Of a stretch of 64,000 bases of DNA, positions 53,633 to 64,000 are shown piece after piece. A program made the translations under genes and the position numbers. Origin of the DNA: Litsea cubeba (Eukaryota; Streptophyta; Magnoliopsida; Laurales; Lauraceae); the NCBI GenBank assembly GCA_012931725.1, contig CM022948.1, positions 70,361,455 to 70,425,454 on the forward strand, in the 5' to 3' direction. The notes under the pieces were generated by a model. It made no database searches. It was not told the DNA's origin and saw nothing but the letters and a program-made list of their open reading frames with translations. Positions within the stretch are counted from its first letter, which is position 1, and every line of letters starts with the position of its first letter.

Positions 53633-56600
53633 TTAAAGACCAGAATTAGTATGTTTTGCCCATTATGAGATCCCATTCTGAAAGGAGAAGAGAACACCCT
53701 AACCACATGCTGATCGCATGGTAAGTTGTACTCCATATGTTACATGTGTATCCATTATCGTACTAATTTCCAAGTCATTGAGCTCCAAAGCATTTACTCT
53801 AAGTTCTAGCTTATTATTTACTCTCGTTCTTGTTTGATTGAATACATAAACCCCATCTCAATCAAGGGTTTGGAAATTTCAAGTTTGGTACAGACCGCTT
53901 TATGGGATTGCTACTGTTTTGTCTTAGGTGAGTCTCAAGTGGAGAATATCTCCATACTCATACACCATCCTCCTTGGGTTGGAGAAGGCTCGAACACAAT
54001 TTCTAAGCAATTCACCTGGAGTGAACACCAGCCATACCCCAACAAGATTCTACAATTGCTTTCCTTCTAGATATTTGGCATGGAGTGTGGGTGAAGAGAG
54101 AAGATCTTCCATCCAGGTAGGATTGTGTTGTGGACACTGATGACCTAAATGTCAATACTATCAGAGCATCAGACGTAATATTTGCATCAATCTAACCATT
54201 AGAGTCATATTAGATTGCAAGTGATAATCCCCAATGACAAAACTATCATGGGCAAGTCATCAAGAACTGTAGCTGGGTTCTTGATCAACTGATCTGTCTT
54301 CAAATGAAAAGATTTTGCCACTGATTGTTCATGATGATGTTCCCAAAATCTAGCTCCAATGCCCATTCCAAGTCCCAATTTCCAACCCAAGCCTAATTCC
54401 CTTTCTTGACTCTCCTTTCAATTCACTAACCATCCCATTTCATAAAACAGAACTCCATAACCATTGGCAACTGTGGCTTACTAATTATCCCCCAGCATGT
54501 AGCCATGGATCTTTTAAACAATCCCAGGCAAACAATGCTATTTTTACAATTAGCTTCAACCATGTAAACTTCTAATCCTCAATGACGTTGCAAAACAACA
54601 CACTTTGGGTAATGGAAAGACTTTTGCTTCAGTTACTAGGTGCAGATCTCCATCACTTTCAAAACACCATGCATTTACCCATCTCATGAAATAAAATCGA
54701 TATTTCCTCCACCCTTCTCCATTAAAAGTACTCCAGTTTTTTCTAAGCTGTTTCTAATTGTCATAGATCATTTGAACAGTAATAAAGTAAATGTGCAGGC
54801 CTTTGTCAATCATTCCATTACTGAATCTGAACAAAAGATTCCTTGTGTTTATGAAAGAATTCAAAGTTTTCACATATTTTACCAAAAGGTTGAAAAGAAA
54901 ATCAATCTAAGAGCACCTAGTGAGCTACTTAACTAAAATATCACACAGAAAAGAACGTTTAAATAGGCGGATAGCCATCTTCAGAGAGCTGGGACTTCTG
55001 CATCATCATCCTCAACTTTACTATCACACAGGGAATACATTTATACATCTAATCAGCTACAGGGTTGAGTCCAAGTGTCCAACTTACTCAAATAAGCTCT
55101 CAGTCAGCCAAATATAACTATCATGTGAGCATTCCATTTTCAAACCAGTTCTTTACTAATGAAGAAGCCCAAGTCATTATCTAATCATTTACTACTAGCA
55201 CATGCGTTGTGTTGAGAAAAGAGTAACAGCAAACAACTAAAGATGGCAAACTGCAAACCCCTTTACTGCTGTCACTACAGATTCAAAAACATGTTAATTA
55301 TATGAAGCTGAGTGATGAGAAGCAAAGAAACAAAATAATACAGACTACAGAGTACATGTGGATGATATGCACATAATAAGATGGATTTGTGAAGGGCCCA
55401 GAACAGTAACAAAAACCTAGGGATGTGGTCTAAGATTGTTCAGGCAAGTGCTTACCCAAACAGCTCCTGTATGAATAGTTAAGAGTATTGCAAGCACCCA
55501 CACAAGGTACAGCGAAAAGATACAGGGCAATAGAGATGAACAATGAATCAACTAGATTTGCACTAGATCGTACAGCGACAGATACCACAAACCATAAATA
55601 GCATGAGTGGAGAAATTGAAACCACAAAACAGATCCCAGATAGATGTATGAGGTTTCAATCAAGATAATGATGATTTAATCAATATATAGAAGGTTTGTA
55701 TGCCAAGTTAACAACCTCAACACCTCATATCAAACCTTCTATATATCATTAAATCTATAAGCTCAACTTTTTCAATGAGTCATCTAACAAAAAATTGATT
55801 CTAGATCTACATGCAATGTCATAAACCCATACCAATTCCAGAAAATTTAGATTCGTGTTTTGCACACTGCTCTAATACACCCTCTCAAATTTCATTACAT
55901 GACTCATACATTTGATAGCTCAGTAAGGCAATCTGAATATCTCATTTAGTTTTGTAAGGGACCCCAACATTCTTTCTTCACTCTTCGGCCATTCAAATAG
56001 CAATCCAATTTGGTTACCAAAGTCCAACATCACCCATTAAAACCCAATATATCAATAGGTATACCATATAGCTCTAACACCCTCTGCTTCTTCATCTTTG
56101 CAAAGGCCATCTCCACTTTTTTTTCAGGCATTTTTTTTTTCTCTTGTTTTGTTACTCACCCCTTGCTCAGGCTATATTCACGATCTATTTCCCCTACATT
56201 GAAATGAATAGGTTTTCAAAGTGCATTTCCCATCTCTTTATCTCATTTTCACCAAGACCCTTTTTCATCTTTCATGCACCTAAAATGCCCTATTCCCCTT
56301 CCTCTCATCTGGGGAAGCTTATAAAATATATCTCTCTTCTTGGAAAGTTAGAAAACTCACTCCCTCTCTTCTTGGAAAGTTAGAAAACTCCCTCCCTCCC
56401 TAATGCATACTGTGTCACATTAAAATGAAATGGATTTGGTCGAGCTTAAGCTTGAGCTTGTCTTAGTCCTGGATTCATATTGCAAGTACGGAACTCAATA
56501 TTTGAAATGAAGTGGAGCTTGAGCTAACCCCAACTTCAGCTCTGCTTGAGTTCAATTGAATGCTCCTATTTGTAAAGCTTGAAACAAGCTCAAACCCTCA

Positions 56601-56757
56601 AATCCCCACCACAACCATAAAATCTCAAACTGAATCTGTCAAATCTAACAAAACCCAGACCTTGCACATAAAAGAAATAAAAAAAATCCACATTCCATTT
56701 CTACTAGTTGCAGTGCATTTAACGAAAAAGCAGAGAGAGGGAGGGCGGATTCCTAAC
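53633..56757. other. CACTA-3 interior, no gene assigned
   Basis: About 3.1 kb of AT-rich sequence with only short frames. A duplicated CTTGGAAAGTTAGAAAACTC occurs at about 56338-56390. Confidence 0.4.
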
Positions 56758-57110
56758 CTGGCGGCAGCGGGAGAGGATCGCGGGAGAGATCCACATCGAG
56801 ATGGAGAGAGAGATCACGGCGAGATGGAGATGGAGAGATCGCAGGTGAGATGGAGATGGGAGAGAGAGAGAGAGATCGCAGACAGCGAGATGGAAGAGAG
56901 AGAGTGCTGAGATGGGAGAGGGAGGAGCACAGTGCAGAGCGAGGGGGAGAGGGAGGGAGAGAGAAAGAAATAGAGAGAGAGGGAGAGGGAGAGGGAGGGA
57001 GAGAGAGAGAGAGCTCCGGCGGTGAAGTGGCTAAGCGCAGCGGGAGGGCAGAGCGCGGGAGGAGAAAAAAAGAGGGGGGAAGGAAAGAGGGAAGGGAAAG
57101 TGGGTTTTGC
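56758..57110 (-). promoter_or_regulatory. Pyrimidine-rich leader exon with splice donor (minus sense)
   Basis: On minus a long CT tract (plus strand GAGAGAGAGGGAG, 56790-57010) runs into CCCGCTGCCGCCAG|GTTAGG, a good donor at 56757. It lies within 0.5 kb of the right terminus and points into the element, mirroring CACTA-2. It may supply promoter and 5' leader for captured exons. Confidence 0.5.
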
Positions 57111-57119
57111 TGGGGTTAT

Positions 57120-57215
57120 AAAAGAGGGGCATCAGCGACCGCTACTGCGGCTGCAATAGGCGGTCGCTTCTTTAGCGACCGCCACAAGCGGCCGCCCGCC
57201 TTTTCCCAGCGCCAA
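57120..57215. repeat. CACTA-3 right subterminal motif region
   Basis: AGCGACCGCTACTGCGG, AGGCGGTCGC, TTTAGCGACCGCC and AAGCGGCCGC repeats, matching the left end. Confidence 0.85.
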
Positions 57216-57238
57216 AAGCAAAAATTCTAGTAGTGGTA

Positions 57239-57859
57239 CCTGATAATCAATCTTATTTCGCTGCTCGCCGCTTATCGTCATCGTCGCTGCTCGGCACTCT
57301 TTCCTCCTCTCAACCATTCCTCTCGTTCCCTCTCCCCCTCTCTCCCTATCTGCCCCCTCTGTCGTCGCTGTCTCGCTATCATTGGGGCGAAACGCCCTGC
57401 GTATCGAAGATTTGAGTTTTGGTTCCGAACGTGTAAACACCCTTACCCTTTGGGCTCCTCAAGTGTGTGTTCCAGCTTTTTATCTTTGGGATCGTGACTT
57501 GTCTTTTGACTTTGGGCTTCAAAGAGACCCACTTATTAATTGTTTTAGAACATTTAAAATAGGTTCCGCTTTGTTTTTTTCCTTTTTATTAGGGACAAGT
57601 ACTTTTGAGTCAGAATAATCTCCACGCCCCAAGGGAGTCGAATATAATTAAAAGATCTTATTAAAAAAAATAAAAAAACTTTTCCTTAGACTTTGTCAAG
57701 ATAACGAAGGCCCACAAATATAGACCAAAAAGGTCTTGAGCGGCGATGATGCTGGGCGGAATATCGCAGTTCATGACAAATAAAAAAAAAAAAAAGAAGA
57801 AACAAATAGGATATAAGAAGATAACATGAGTAGCAAAATAAGTCGCTAGTTAGGCTAGT
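57239..57859. other. No certain gene
   Basis: CT-rich stretch at 57290-57370, then AT-rich sequence. A 78-codon plus frame (57382-57618) has no known relative. Confidence 0.4.
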
Positions 57860-58014
57860 CTCTTCTTCTTCTTTTTTCCGTTAACACCTTTGGAAGTGTA
57901 AGAACATAATCTATACAAGACATTATACATCTAAAACACAAAACGAGAATAAGATGCTATATAATTATAACAACAAAGGAAAATCAATTAGAAGGGTGGA
58001 ATTGACGTCTAAAA
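57860..58014. other. 3' flank of lectin kinase copy 2
   Basis: Similar to 38150-38340 after copy 1, marking the 3' edge of the duplicated segment. Confidence 0.55.
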
Positions 58015-60072
58015 CTAAATTCCTACATCGGTTTGGCGCGAGGGCAAGAGAACAGCAGCGGAGGAATTTGAAGAACCACTGCCATTCGAAGCAGTGAAAT
58101 TCGAAGAAGTGGTGCCATTTGTAGCAGAAGATGTATAAGAAAATGTGCACATATTCATTGGCGGGGCGAAATACATGGCCACAGGCATCTTAGATGGAAG
58201 ACTAGGGAGTGGGGCTTCCAAATTAAGAACAGTAATCACTTGTCTTATAGAAGGTCTTGAATTGTGATCAGGGTGAGCACACCATAGCCCCAAAACCATC
58301 AATCTCTCCATCTGTTCCTCATCAAATTCGTTATTTAGCCTCTCGTCTGCAGCATCAAGAAGTTTCCCCCTTCCATAGAGCTCCCAAACCCATTCCACCA
58401 TCCTAACCTTACTTGCTTCTTCCTTAGGCTCCACAGGCCTTCTCCCACATGCAATTTCCAAGGATACAACTCCGAAGCTATAAACGTCCGACTCCTTACT
58501 CGCCTTTCCGGTTGTGACGCATTCTGGTGCCAAGTAGCCCATGGTCCCTGCTAGCACTGTGGTCTGCGAGCCAAGTTCATGATCCACAAGCCTGGCCAGA
58601 CCAAAATCCCCGAGCTTTGCATTGAAGCCTGAGTCCAACATCACATTGCTAGATTTGATATCTCTGTGGACCACGCACTGCTCCCATTCTTCATGCAGAT
58701 ATAGCAATGCTGACGCCAATCCCCTGGCAATTTTGTACCTCAACGCCCATGGGAGCAGAGGTTTTCCTCCAAAAAGATGAGAATCCAGACTCCCATTTGG
58801 CATGAACTCATAAACAAGAAGGAAGTCACCGCGTTCGTGGCACCAACCAAGGAGCTGGACTAGATTCCGGTGTCGCACTTGGCTAATGATCTTCACCTCT
58901 GAAACATACTCCTTCTTCCCTTGGTTAGAACTCCTTGAGACTTTCTTAACCGCGAGATCCGAGTTCAATTCGCTCGAGAATCCCTTGTAAACTCCTCCAA
59001 ATCCACCCTCCCCAAGCTTGCCATCCTCTGAGAAATTGTTTGTTGCAAGGGATAGTTCACTGTAGGTGAATCTCTTAGGCCCAGTTCCTTTTACAAACTC
59101 ATCATTCATGGACACATCAAAGACATCATCTTCCTTTTTTTCAGGTTTATGGCTTCTCCACCAAAAAACAAACCAAATCAGACAACCCAACCCAACAATC
59201 AAAACAGCCACACCAACAACCAGGCCTACTATCAATCCAGTCTTCTTCTTCTCATCCGCAATCTCCAAAGTAGAATTAAAATCCCATGAAAGGATCTGAT
59301 GTAGCTCCGGATAATTTCCTGTTGCTGCGGAAAACCCTATATAAATCCGCTCCGGTAATACTTCCCTCAAATCGACAATATAAAACAGACTTGAATTCCC
59401 TCCGAAAACTGGATCTTTATCGTAAGTTAGAAAGACACTAAGATTTTTTGTATTAGAATCATAACTCACCCATGCATTGGCTTTTGCACCATTCTTGATG
59501 CTACTGCGCCATGTCTTGTTGGCCTTCGAAACAATCGAATTGACGTCGATGCCAATATGATCTCCACTTGGATCCCATTCATTCTTAAAACTATCAAATT
59601 CAACAGCAACAAGTCGGTTCTCTGTCGAATTCGGACGGAATAGACCCATTTCACCACCGCCCGAACCGGGAGGTATGTATGAGCCGTTGGCAGCAAGGAA
59701 GAAGGCAAGACCCTCTCCGTAGCTTGATTGGTTGAGCGCGTTGATGATAAAGGAGAAGTGGGTGGTGAAGTCGGTGAGCCTTCGCGTCCGAGAGTCCCAC
59801 AGACGCACCGGTTGACTGTAGAAGGCTCGACCGACACTATTGTCTATGGAGGCGTCCCGTTGGTTCTTAGTGAGTTCCATGACTTGGCCCGAGGAGAAGG
59901 CATTGCCCTCATAGCCTATGTTGGGTGCGTTTGGCACGAACTGGGAGAAATTGAAGTAGAGTGAGTTAGCAGATGGGAGAAAAAAGAAAAGGATGACGAT
60001 GGTGGGGGCTGATAGGAAGAGATGGAGGGCCTTTTGACATGGGAGATGAGCTCTTGAGTTGCAGAAAACCAT
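58015..60072 (-). CDS. L-type lectin-domain receptor-like kinase, copy 2 (685 aa)
   Basis: Intronless paralogue of the gene at 38353-40413, same strand. ATG at 60072 in context AACCATGG. Signal peptide 1-37, legume-lectin domain 38-268 with metal-site segment VEFDSFKNEWDPSGDH (157-172), where Asn164 is the normal ligand. Transmembrane helix about 278-304, ending in Trp-rich FVFWW. Kinase: GEGGFGGVYKG (354-364), Lys376, HRD 469-471, DFG 489-491, APE 515-517. All catalytic residues are present, so it should be an active RD kinase. The kinase half is nearly identical to copy 1; the lectin half, juxtamembrane and C-terminal tail differ more. Expected to act at the plasma membrane as an extracellular-signal receptor. 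Confidence 0.95.
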   Translation of the reverse strand: MVFCNSRAHLPCQKALHLFLSAPTIVILFFFLPSANSLYFNFSQFVPNAPNIGYEGNAFSSGQVMELTKNQRDASIDNSVGRAFYSQPVRLWDSRTRRLTDFTTHFSFIINALNQSSYGEGLAFFLAANGSYIPPGSGGGEMGLFRPNSTENRLVAVEFDSFKNEWDPSGDHIGIDVNSIVSKANKTWRSSIKNGAKANAWVSYDSNTKNLSVFLTYDKDPVFGGNSSLFYIVDLREVLPERIYIGFSAATGNYPELHQILSWDFNSTLEIADEKKKTGLIVGLVVGVAVLIVGLGCLIWFVFWWRSHKPEKKEDDVFDVSMNDEFVKGTGPKRFTYSELSLATNNFSEDGKLGEGGFGGVYKGFSSELNSDLAVKKVSRSSNQGKKEYVSEVKIISQVRHRNLVQLLGWCHERGDFLLVYEFMPNGSLDSHLFGGKPLLPWALRYKIARGLASALLYLHEEWEQCVVHRDIKSSNVMLDSGFNAKLGDFGLARLVDHELGSQTTVLAGTMGYLAPECVTTGKASKESDVYSFGVVSLEIACGRRPVEPKEEASKVRMVEWVWELYGRGKLLDAADERLNNEFDEEQMERLMVLGLWCAHPDHNSRPSIRQVITVLNLEAPLPSLPSKMPVAMYFAPPMNMCTFSYTSSATNGTTSSNFTASNGSGSSNSSAAVLLPSRQTDVGI

Positions 60073-60960
60073 GGTTTTGTAAGGATTAGGGAGAAAGAGA
60101 TGGAGGGGAGCTTTGGTGCAATCGAGGCATGCATTGAAATGGTTAAAGGATACTTGGGGTTCTAAATGACATTAAAATATGTGATAATAAGTTATTTTTA
60201 TCTTAGGTGATACATTCGCCTGTTGATGAGATGAAGAGCTTTATTATGTGTAATATGATGATTGGGAGTTCCATGGTGTCCTTTGAGGCAAATTCAAATT
60301 ACTGAAAGGTAGCTGGGCCCAATTCCGAATAGAGGGCCAAGACCCTATTCTAAAATTGAGACCCTGATATACATTTCTGATATGTACCCTGGTCTTAGTC
60401 CTTGGGTGTAAACGCGCTTTGTATCTAAATCCTGACCTGAATTTTATTCGGTCGATCCAGCGGACCCAAACCTGGACCTGGCTCCAACAATTGAACCCAT
60501 ATGTAATTGTTGTGTCACATCATTTAGGGCCTGACAAGTATGAAGGAGCATTCAGAAATTTCAATATATCTAAATTTTTTTTTTAAAATACTCTATAGAG
60601 GAATTCCCTATATTCCAGTTAAGAAACACTTCCATCCCTTGTTGTTTCTGCTAATGTATGTAAGTTTGAATTTTGTCAATGTGGGATTAGATGAAAAATG
60701 GACAAATGTAAGAAAACGCTTTAACTAGATGACCGGGTCTGTCCTGAGTCCTGTCTGTTGTGCTTGGACGGGGGAACCTTAGCATTAGAAAAACCATAGC
60801 ACTACCAAGGCAGGCCACAATAGAAGAAGAGAAGAAATCAAAGGCATTGTCTTGGTCTACAGGAGCAAGTCGCAGTCAAAAACATGAAAGCCCAGTTGAT
60901 TTCTTCCTAAATTCCAGTTCTGTATAGGCTCAAGGTCGATGTTCTCAATGAAAATCTTTA
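60073..60960 (-). promoter_or_regulatory. 5' flank of lectin kinase copy 2, shared with copy 1
   Basis: Blocks such as CTTAGCATTAGAAAAA, GCACTACCAAG and TTGTCTTGGTCTA match 40414-41506. The order is kept with indels. Probable promoter and upstream region. Confidence 0.5.
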
Positions 60961-62663
60961 GGATTTTGAGTGTCATTTACCAAGGGACTCCCGGTGGCTA
61001 GGACAAATGTCGTTGATGGCTTCAACTTCTAAACTAAGAGAAATTCATGCCGACGCAGCATGACATAGCCCCTAAATGGAAAGGAGTTGAATACAGTGGG
61101 GCCCACTTAATGAAAATCGGAGCCATTTAAAATTAACGTCTGCCGTATTCATGAGATATCCTCGAATTTTAATACAGAACGAGTTAGTCCCCCGTAAGAT
61201 TGAGCTTGTCATTGATAAACTAGGCAGGCACTCATTTTGACTAGATTTCGTATGGATCGGTACCCACCATAGGTCCCTCCACTTACACTCACAAGAAGCA
61301 TAAGGAGGATCACTCTAAGAATGTAAATGGATAGCTGATTATATGAAAGTTTCGACACGTAAAAAATGAATTTGAAACTTGTTTTAAGTTCCAATTCATA
61401 AATATATTCGGATTCGGAACCCAATTTAGCTTCCAATTGCTAAATGGGTTTGGGTTCAACTATTCCAAATCCATGCAACTTCTAAACCTTGGACTCGGGA
61501 TCCATAAAATTGGGAGTCTCCCTCTGGTGATGGGTAACTGACCTAATAATAGCAATCGCCCTCTTCTCCAATTCTGGAATCATGATCATGTTTAAAGAAT
61601 TTATTTTGAAATATTTTTTAATCCAGATATAGTGAATGATTCATACATTTCTTGGCTCAAAGAGTTTGGATATGCATTTTTAAGATGAGGGGTTCCTGAC
61701 TTTGTATAAGCTAATGTCCAAACCTTCATGCAACAAAAAATATATTAGTTTTAAAAATGTTGAGATTTATTAGTTGTAGGAGGTAGACTCTGTTACTGAG
61801 CTGAAAGGTATCCTTTTTTTGACTTGTTGGGTCGAATAATATCTCTATTAAAGTAATAAAATAAAATATAAAAGAAAAAAAAAGGTGGAAATCGGTTCCT
61901 GGTCATCTTATTGGAAGCGGGTCTGGAATAAGAAAACAATTTCCGAGTTGAAACTGAATCTAGAACCAGCCCGTTTACAACACTAGATCACAGGGGATCC
62001 AGACTCCTGTTGAATGCATGGAACCTACCTTGTGAGGACCAACTTGCGCATTTGTGCCTCCCCTGTACACGCACAATTTGAATTTTGATTTTCACGACTA
62101 AGCCTGATCCTGACCTAAGATTGGACTGCGGGTTGGTTTACTTGGGTCAACTGGATGCGGGTTTGGCCCAATTTGTGCCCCCTAATCAATAGACATTTGT
62201 TACAATGGGATGATTGTTGACTGGATTCGTTTTTGGCCCATTTCATGGCTATATATAGTTGCAAACCAAGGGCCCTTAGAGCCATTTGATCTGTAGAATA
62301 TGGTTGCTCCTGGATGGCTGGAGAAAGAAAGCCCAGGACTCATGAAAGAAGAAGATGTTGGGTTTATGTCTTGCATTCTTGGTTGATAAGATTGGTTCAT
62401 TGGGTTGGCAAGGAATGGCAATGGGTCGGGTTTAAATGGGGACCTGCTTCAATCCTGCTCCTATTAGGAGCAGGTTTAGGTTTCGTAGTGTTTGGATAGG
62501 GTTCGAGTCGGGTATGGCTTTCCATGTACTGACTCAAGTCGGGACGAATTTGGTTTTTTGGGTGCATCAACCCGACCAGCCCCGTATATTTTCTTTTATA
62601 TATTACAAAGTATGGATGTTTAAATATGAGAGTTCAGTAGTTAAGAGGTAATGAGAAATTATA
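60961..62663. other. No gene seen
   Basis: Non-coding. Contains stretches of GGATTCGGAACCC and GGGTTTGGGTTC type (61390-61470) common in plant repeats, but no borders or coding motifs that I can define. Confidence 0.45.
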
Positions 62664-64000
62664 GGGTGCGTTTGGCATCGTGCCATTTGGATGTTCCCAT
62701 GTTCCCACGAGATAAGGGGGTAGAAAACATGTTTGGTATGTGTAAATGATTGTTCCGAATTTTGTTCTCATGGGAAGGAATCTCAAAATCTTAACCCGCC
62801 AGCATAAGAAAGTTGGAACAAAAAAACTTTGTTTTTTTTAAGAAACAACTTGCTGGCCGCACAATTGTTTCTTTCTTATCTCTTGCCTTTTAAAGAATAT
62901 CATTTGAAGATTCTAAATCCTCTCACTTATCATAAATGTAGGCCCCACGTTCACAATCCCAAAGGAGGTGGCCCAACTTTATAATTCCTAGAGGTGAGTT
63001 ACATGGTCACAATCACAAAAGATGGGCCCCTATTATAATTCTGTAATGGTGGGACCACATTATAAATTATTTATAGAGGTAGGCATCACGTTGCAATTTC
63101 TCTAGGTGGGTCTCGTGTCCACAATCACATTTTAATAGTGGCCCTATGTTTGGATTTCTAAATGTGGGTACCACATTGTAATTTTTTAAAGGTGAGTCCC
63201 GTGTTCACAATTAACAAAAAGTATGGCCCCACATTTTAATGATGGCCCGATGTTCGGATTTCTAAATGTGAGTACTACTTTGTAATTTTTTAAAGGTGGT
63301 TCCCGTGTTCACAATTAACAAAGAGTATGGCCCCACATTTTAATGATGGTCCCATGTTCGGATTTCTAAATGTGAGTACTACTTTGTAATTTTTAAAGGT
63401 GGGTCCCGTGTTCACAATTAACAAAAAGTATGGCCCACATTATAATTCCTATAAAGATGGGCCCACATTATAGATTTTATAAATGTGCTACTCCCATGTT
63501 CTAATTTTTAAAGGTGGGCACCACATTCTAATTTCTAAAGTGGGGCCCTTTGTCTACAATTACAAAAAATGTGGCTCCATTTTGTAATTCATAAATATGG
63601 GTCACATGGTCTCGTTTGCAAAAGGTGGACCCACATTATAAATCCTATGAACATGAGCCCACATTCTAATTTCTAAAGGTGGATCCCATATTTATATTTA
63701 CAAAAAGCTGGCCCACATTATAATTCCCATAAAGGTGGGCCCACATTATAAATCCAATGAATATGGGATCCATGTTCTAATTTTTAAAAGGCGGGTAGCC
63801 AGGTACTACGTTGTAACTTCTACAGGTGGGTCCCATATATGATAATAATAGTACTGCAAATAATAAAAGGTGGGATCCCACATTGTAAATCTTATGTTTG
63901 CTCGTTGGAGCAAAACTTTTATAATTTTACCAAACAAGTTCCATACAGCATGTTTTTAGTAGAGTAATTTAATATAATGTTGCCAAACAAGTTCTGCAGA
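62664..64000. mobile_element. GTGGGnCC-rich inverted-repeat element, copy 2 (cut by window end)
   Basis: Starts GGGTGCGTTTGGCATCGTGC, similar to the inverted right end of copy 1. It continues through the shared left arm (CACGAGATAAGG, GGTATGTGTAAATGATTG) and then a long array of degenerate units such as AAAGGTGGGTCCCGTGTTCAC, TAATGATGGCCC and AATGTGAGTACTACTTTG. A sub-array of near-identical units lies at about 63150-63430. The right terminus is outside the window. Confidence 0.65.

Larger units (their letters stand above)
50224..57235 (-). mobile_element. CACTA-3: gene-capturing non-autonomous CACTA transposon, TSD GTA
   Basis: Starts CACTACTAGAAAACAGAC; its right end is CACTACTAGAATTTTTGC on the opposite strand. 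GTA flanks it at 50221-50223 and 57236-57238. TAGCGACCGC/GCGGTCGCTA motifs crowd both ends. No transposase. Minus-strand captured pieces: an acyl-protein thioesterase exon and an initiating exon starting MAGKSN. A pyrimidine-rich leader-like exon lies near the right end. The strand given is that of the exons. Confidence 0.92.

Noticed and set aside
56850..57230. Glu/Arg/Gly-rich 126-codon frame
   Set aside because: Reads through a GAGAGG tract; composition artefact on the antisense of the leader exon.
59066..59964. Plus-strand frames antisense to lectin kinase copy 2, with counterparts in copy 1
   Set aside because: They are conserved between copies only because the sense coding sequence is conserved.

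Overview
The window is plant nuclear DNA, most likely a non-grass flowering plant; the species cannot be read from it. The evidence is two intronless L-type lectin receptor-like kinase genes, Ty1/Copia retrotransposons with plant-type LTRs, CACTA and hAT transposons, L1-type LINE remnants, a tRNA-derived SINE, and captured exons of typical plant nuclear genes. About three quarters of the window is transposable-element DNA, much of it nested, so very few of the many open frames are genes.

Layout. 1-1658: edge of a retrotransposon with an LTR and an initiator-Met primer-binding site. 2331-16447: a LINE RNase H relic broken by Copia-A (2409-15977, TSD ATGAG). Copia-A is itself broken by a solo LTR (6260-7714, TSD ACCTT) and by CACTA-1 (8279-15086, TSD AGT). 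17520-30922: a large non-autonomous LTR element whose left LTR is split by CACTA-2 (18260-27516, TSD TGC). 31122-38024: Copia-C, structurally intact and young, with near-identical LTRs, TSD ATGCG and one open polyprotein frame. 38353-40413: lectin receptor kinase copy 1. 41507-45498: Copia-B, which lacks reverse transcriptase and carries a SINE in its 3' LTR. 45529-46269: a hAT-type element. 46689-47993: an inverted-repeat element filled with degenerate GTGGGnCC-rich repeats. 48240-48850: a LINE reverse-transcriptase relic. 50224-57235: CACTA-3 (TSD GTA). 58015-60072: lectin receptor kinase copy 2. 62664-64000: a second copy of the GTGGGnCC-rich element, cut by the window end.

The most interesting content is the set of three CACTA elements. 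None shows a transposase. All carry exon-sized pieces of unrelated host genes with splice sites, all on one strand within each element. All have a pyrimidine-rich leader-like segment near one end, upstream of the exons. CACTA-1 holds the first exon of ribosomal protein L6, then an ankyrin exon and an RCC1 exon, and these can be joined in one reading frame. CACTA-2 holds exons of an ERGIC3-like cargo receptor, a cysteine synthase and a DNL-type zinc-finger protein. CACTA-3 holds an acyl-protein thioesterase exon and an initiating exon starting MAGKSN. They look like gene-capturing (Pack-type) CACTA elements of three different families, able in principle to make chimeric transcripts.

The likely functional host genes are the two lectin receptor kinases. 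They are a duplicated pair on the same strand, sharing flanks of roughly 1 kb on the 5' side and 0.2 kb on the 3' side. Their spacing has been inflated by later insertions.
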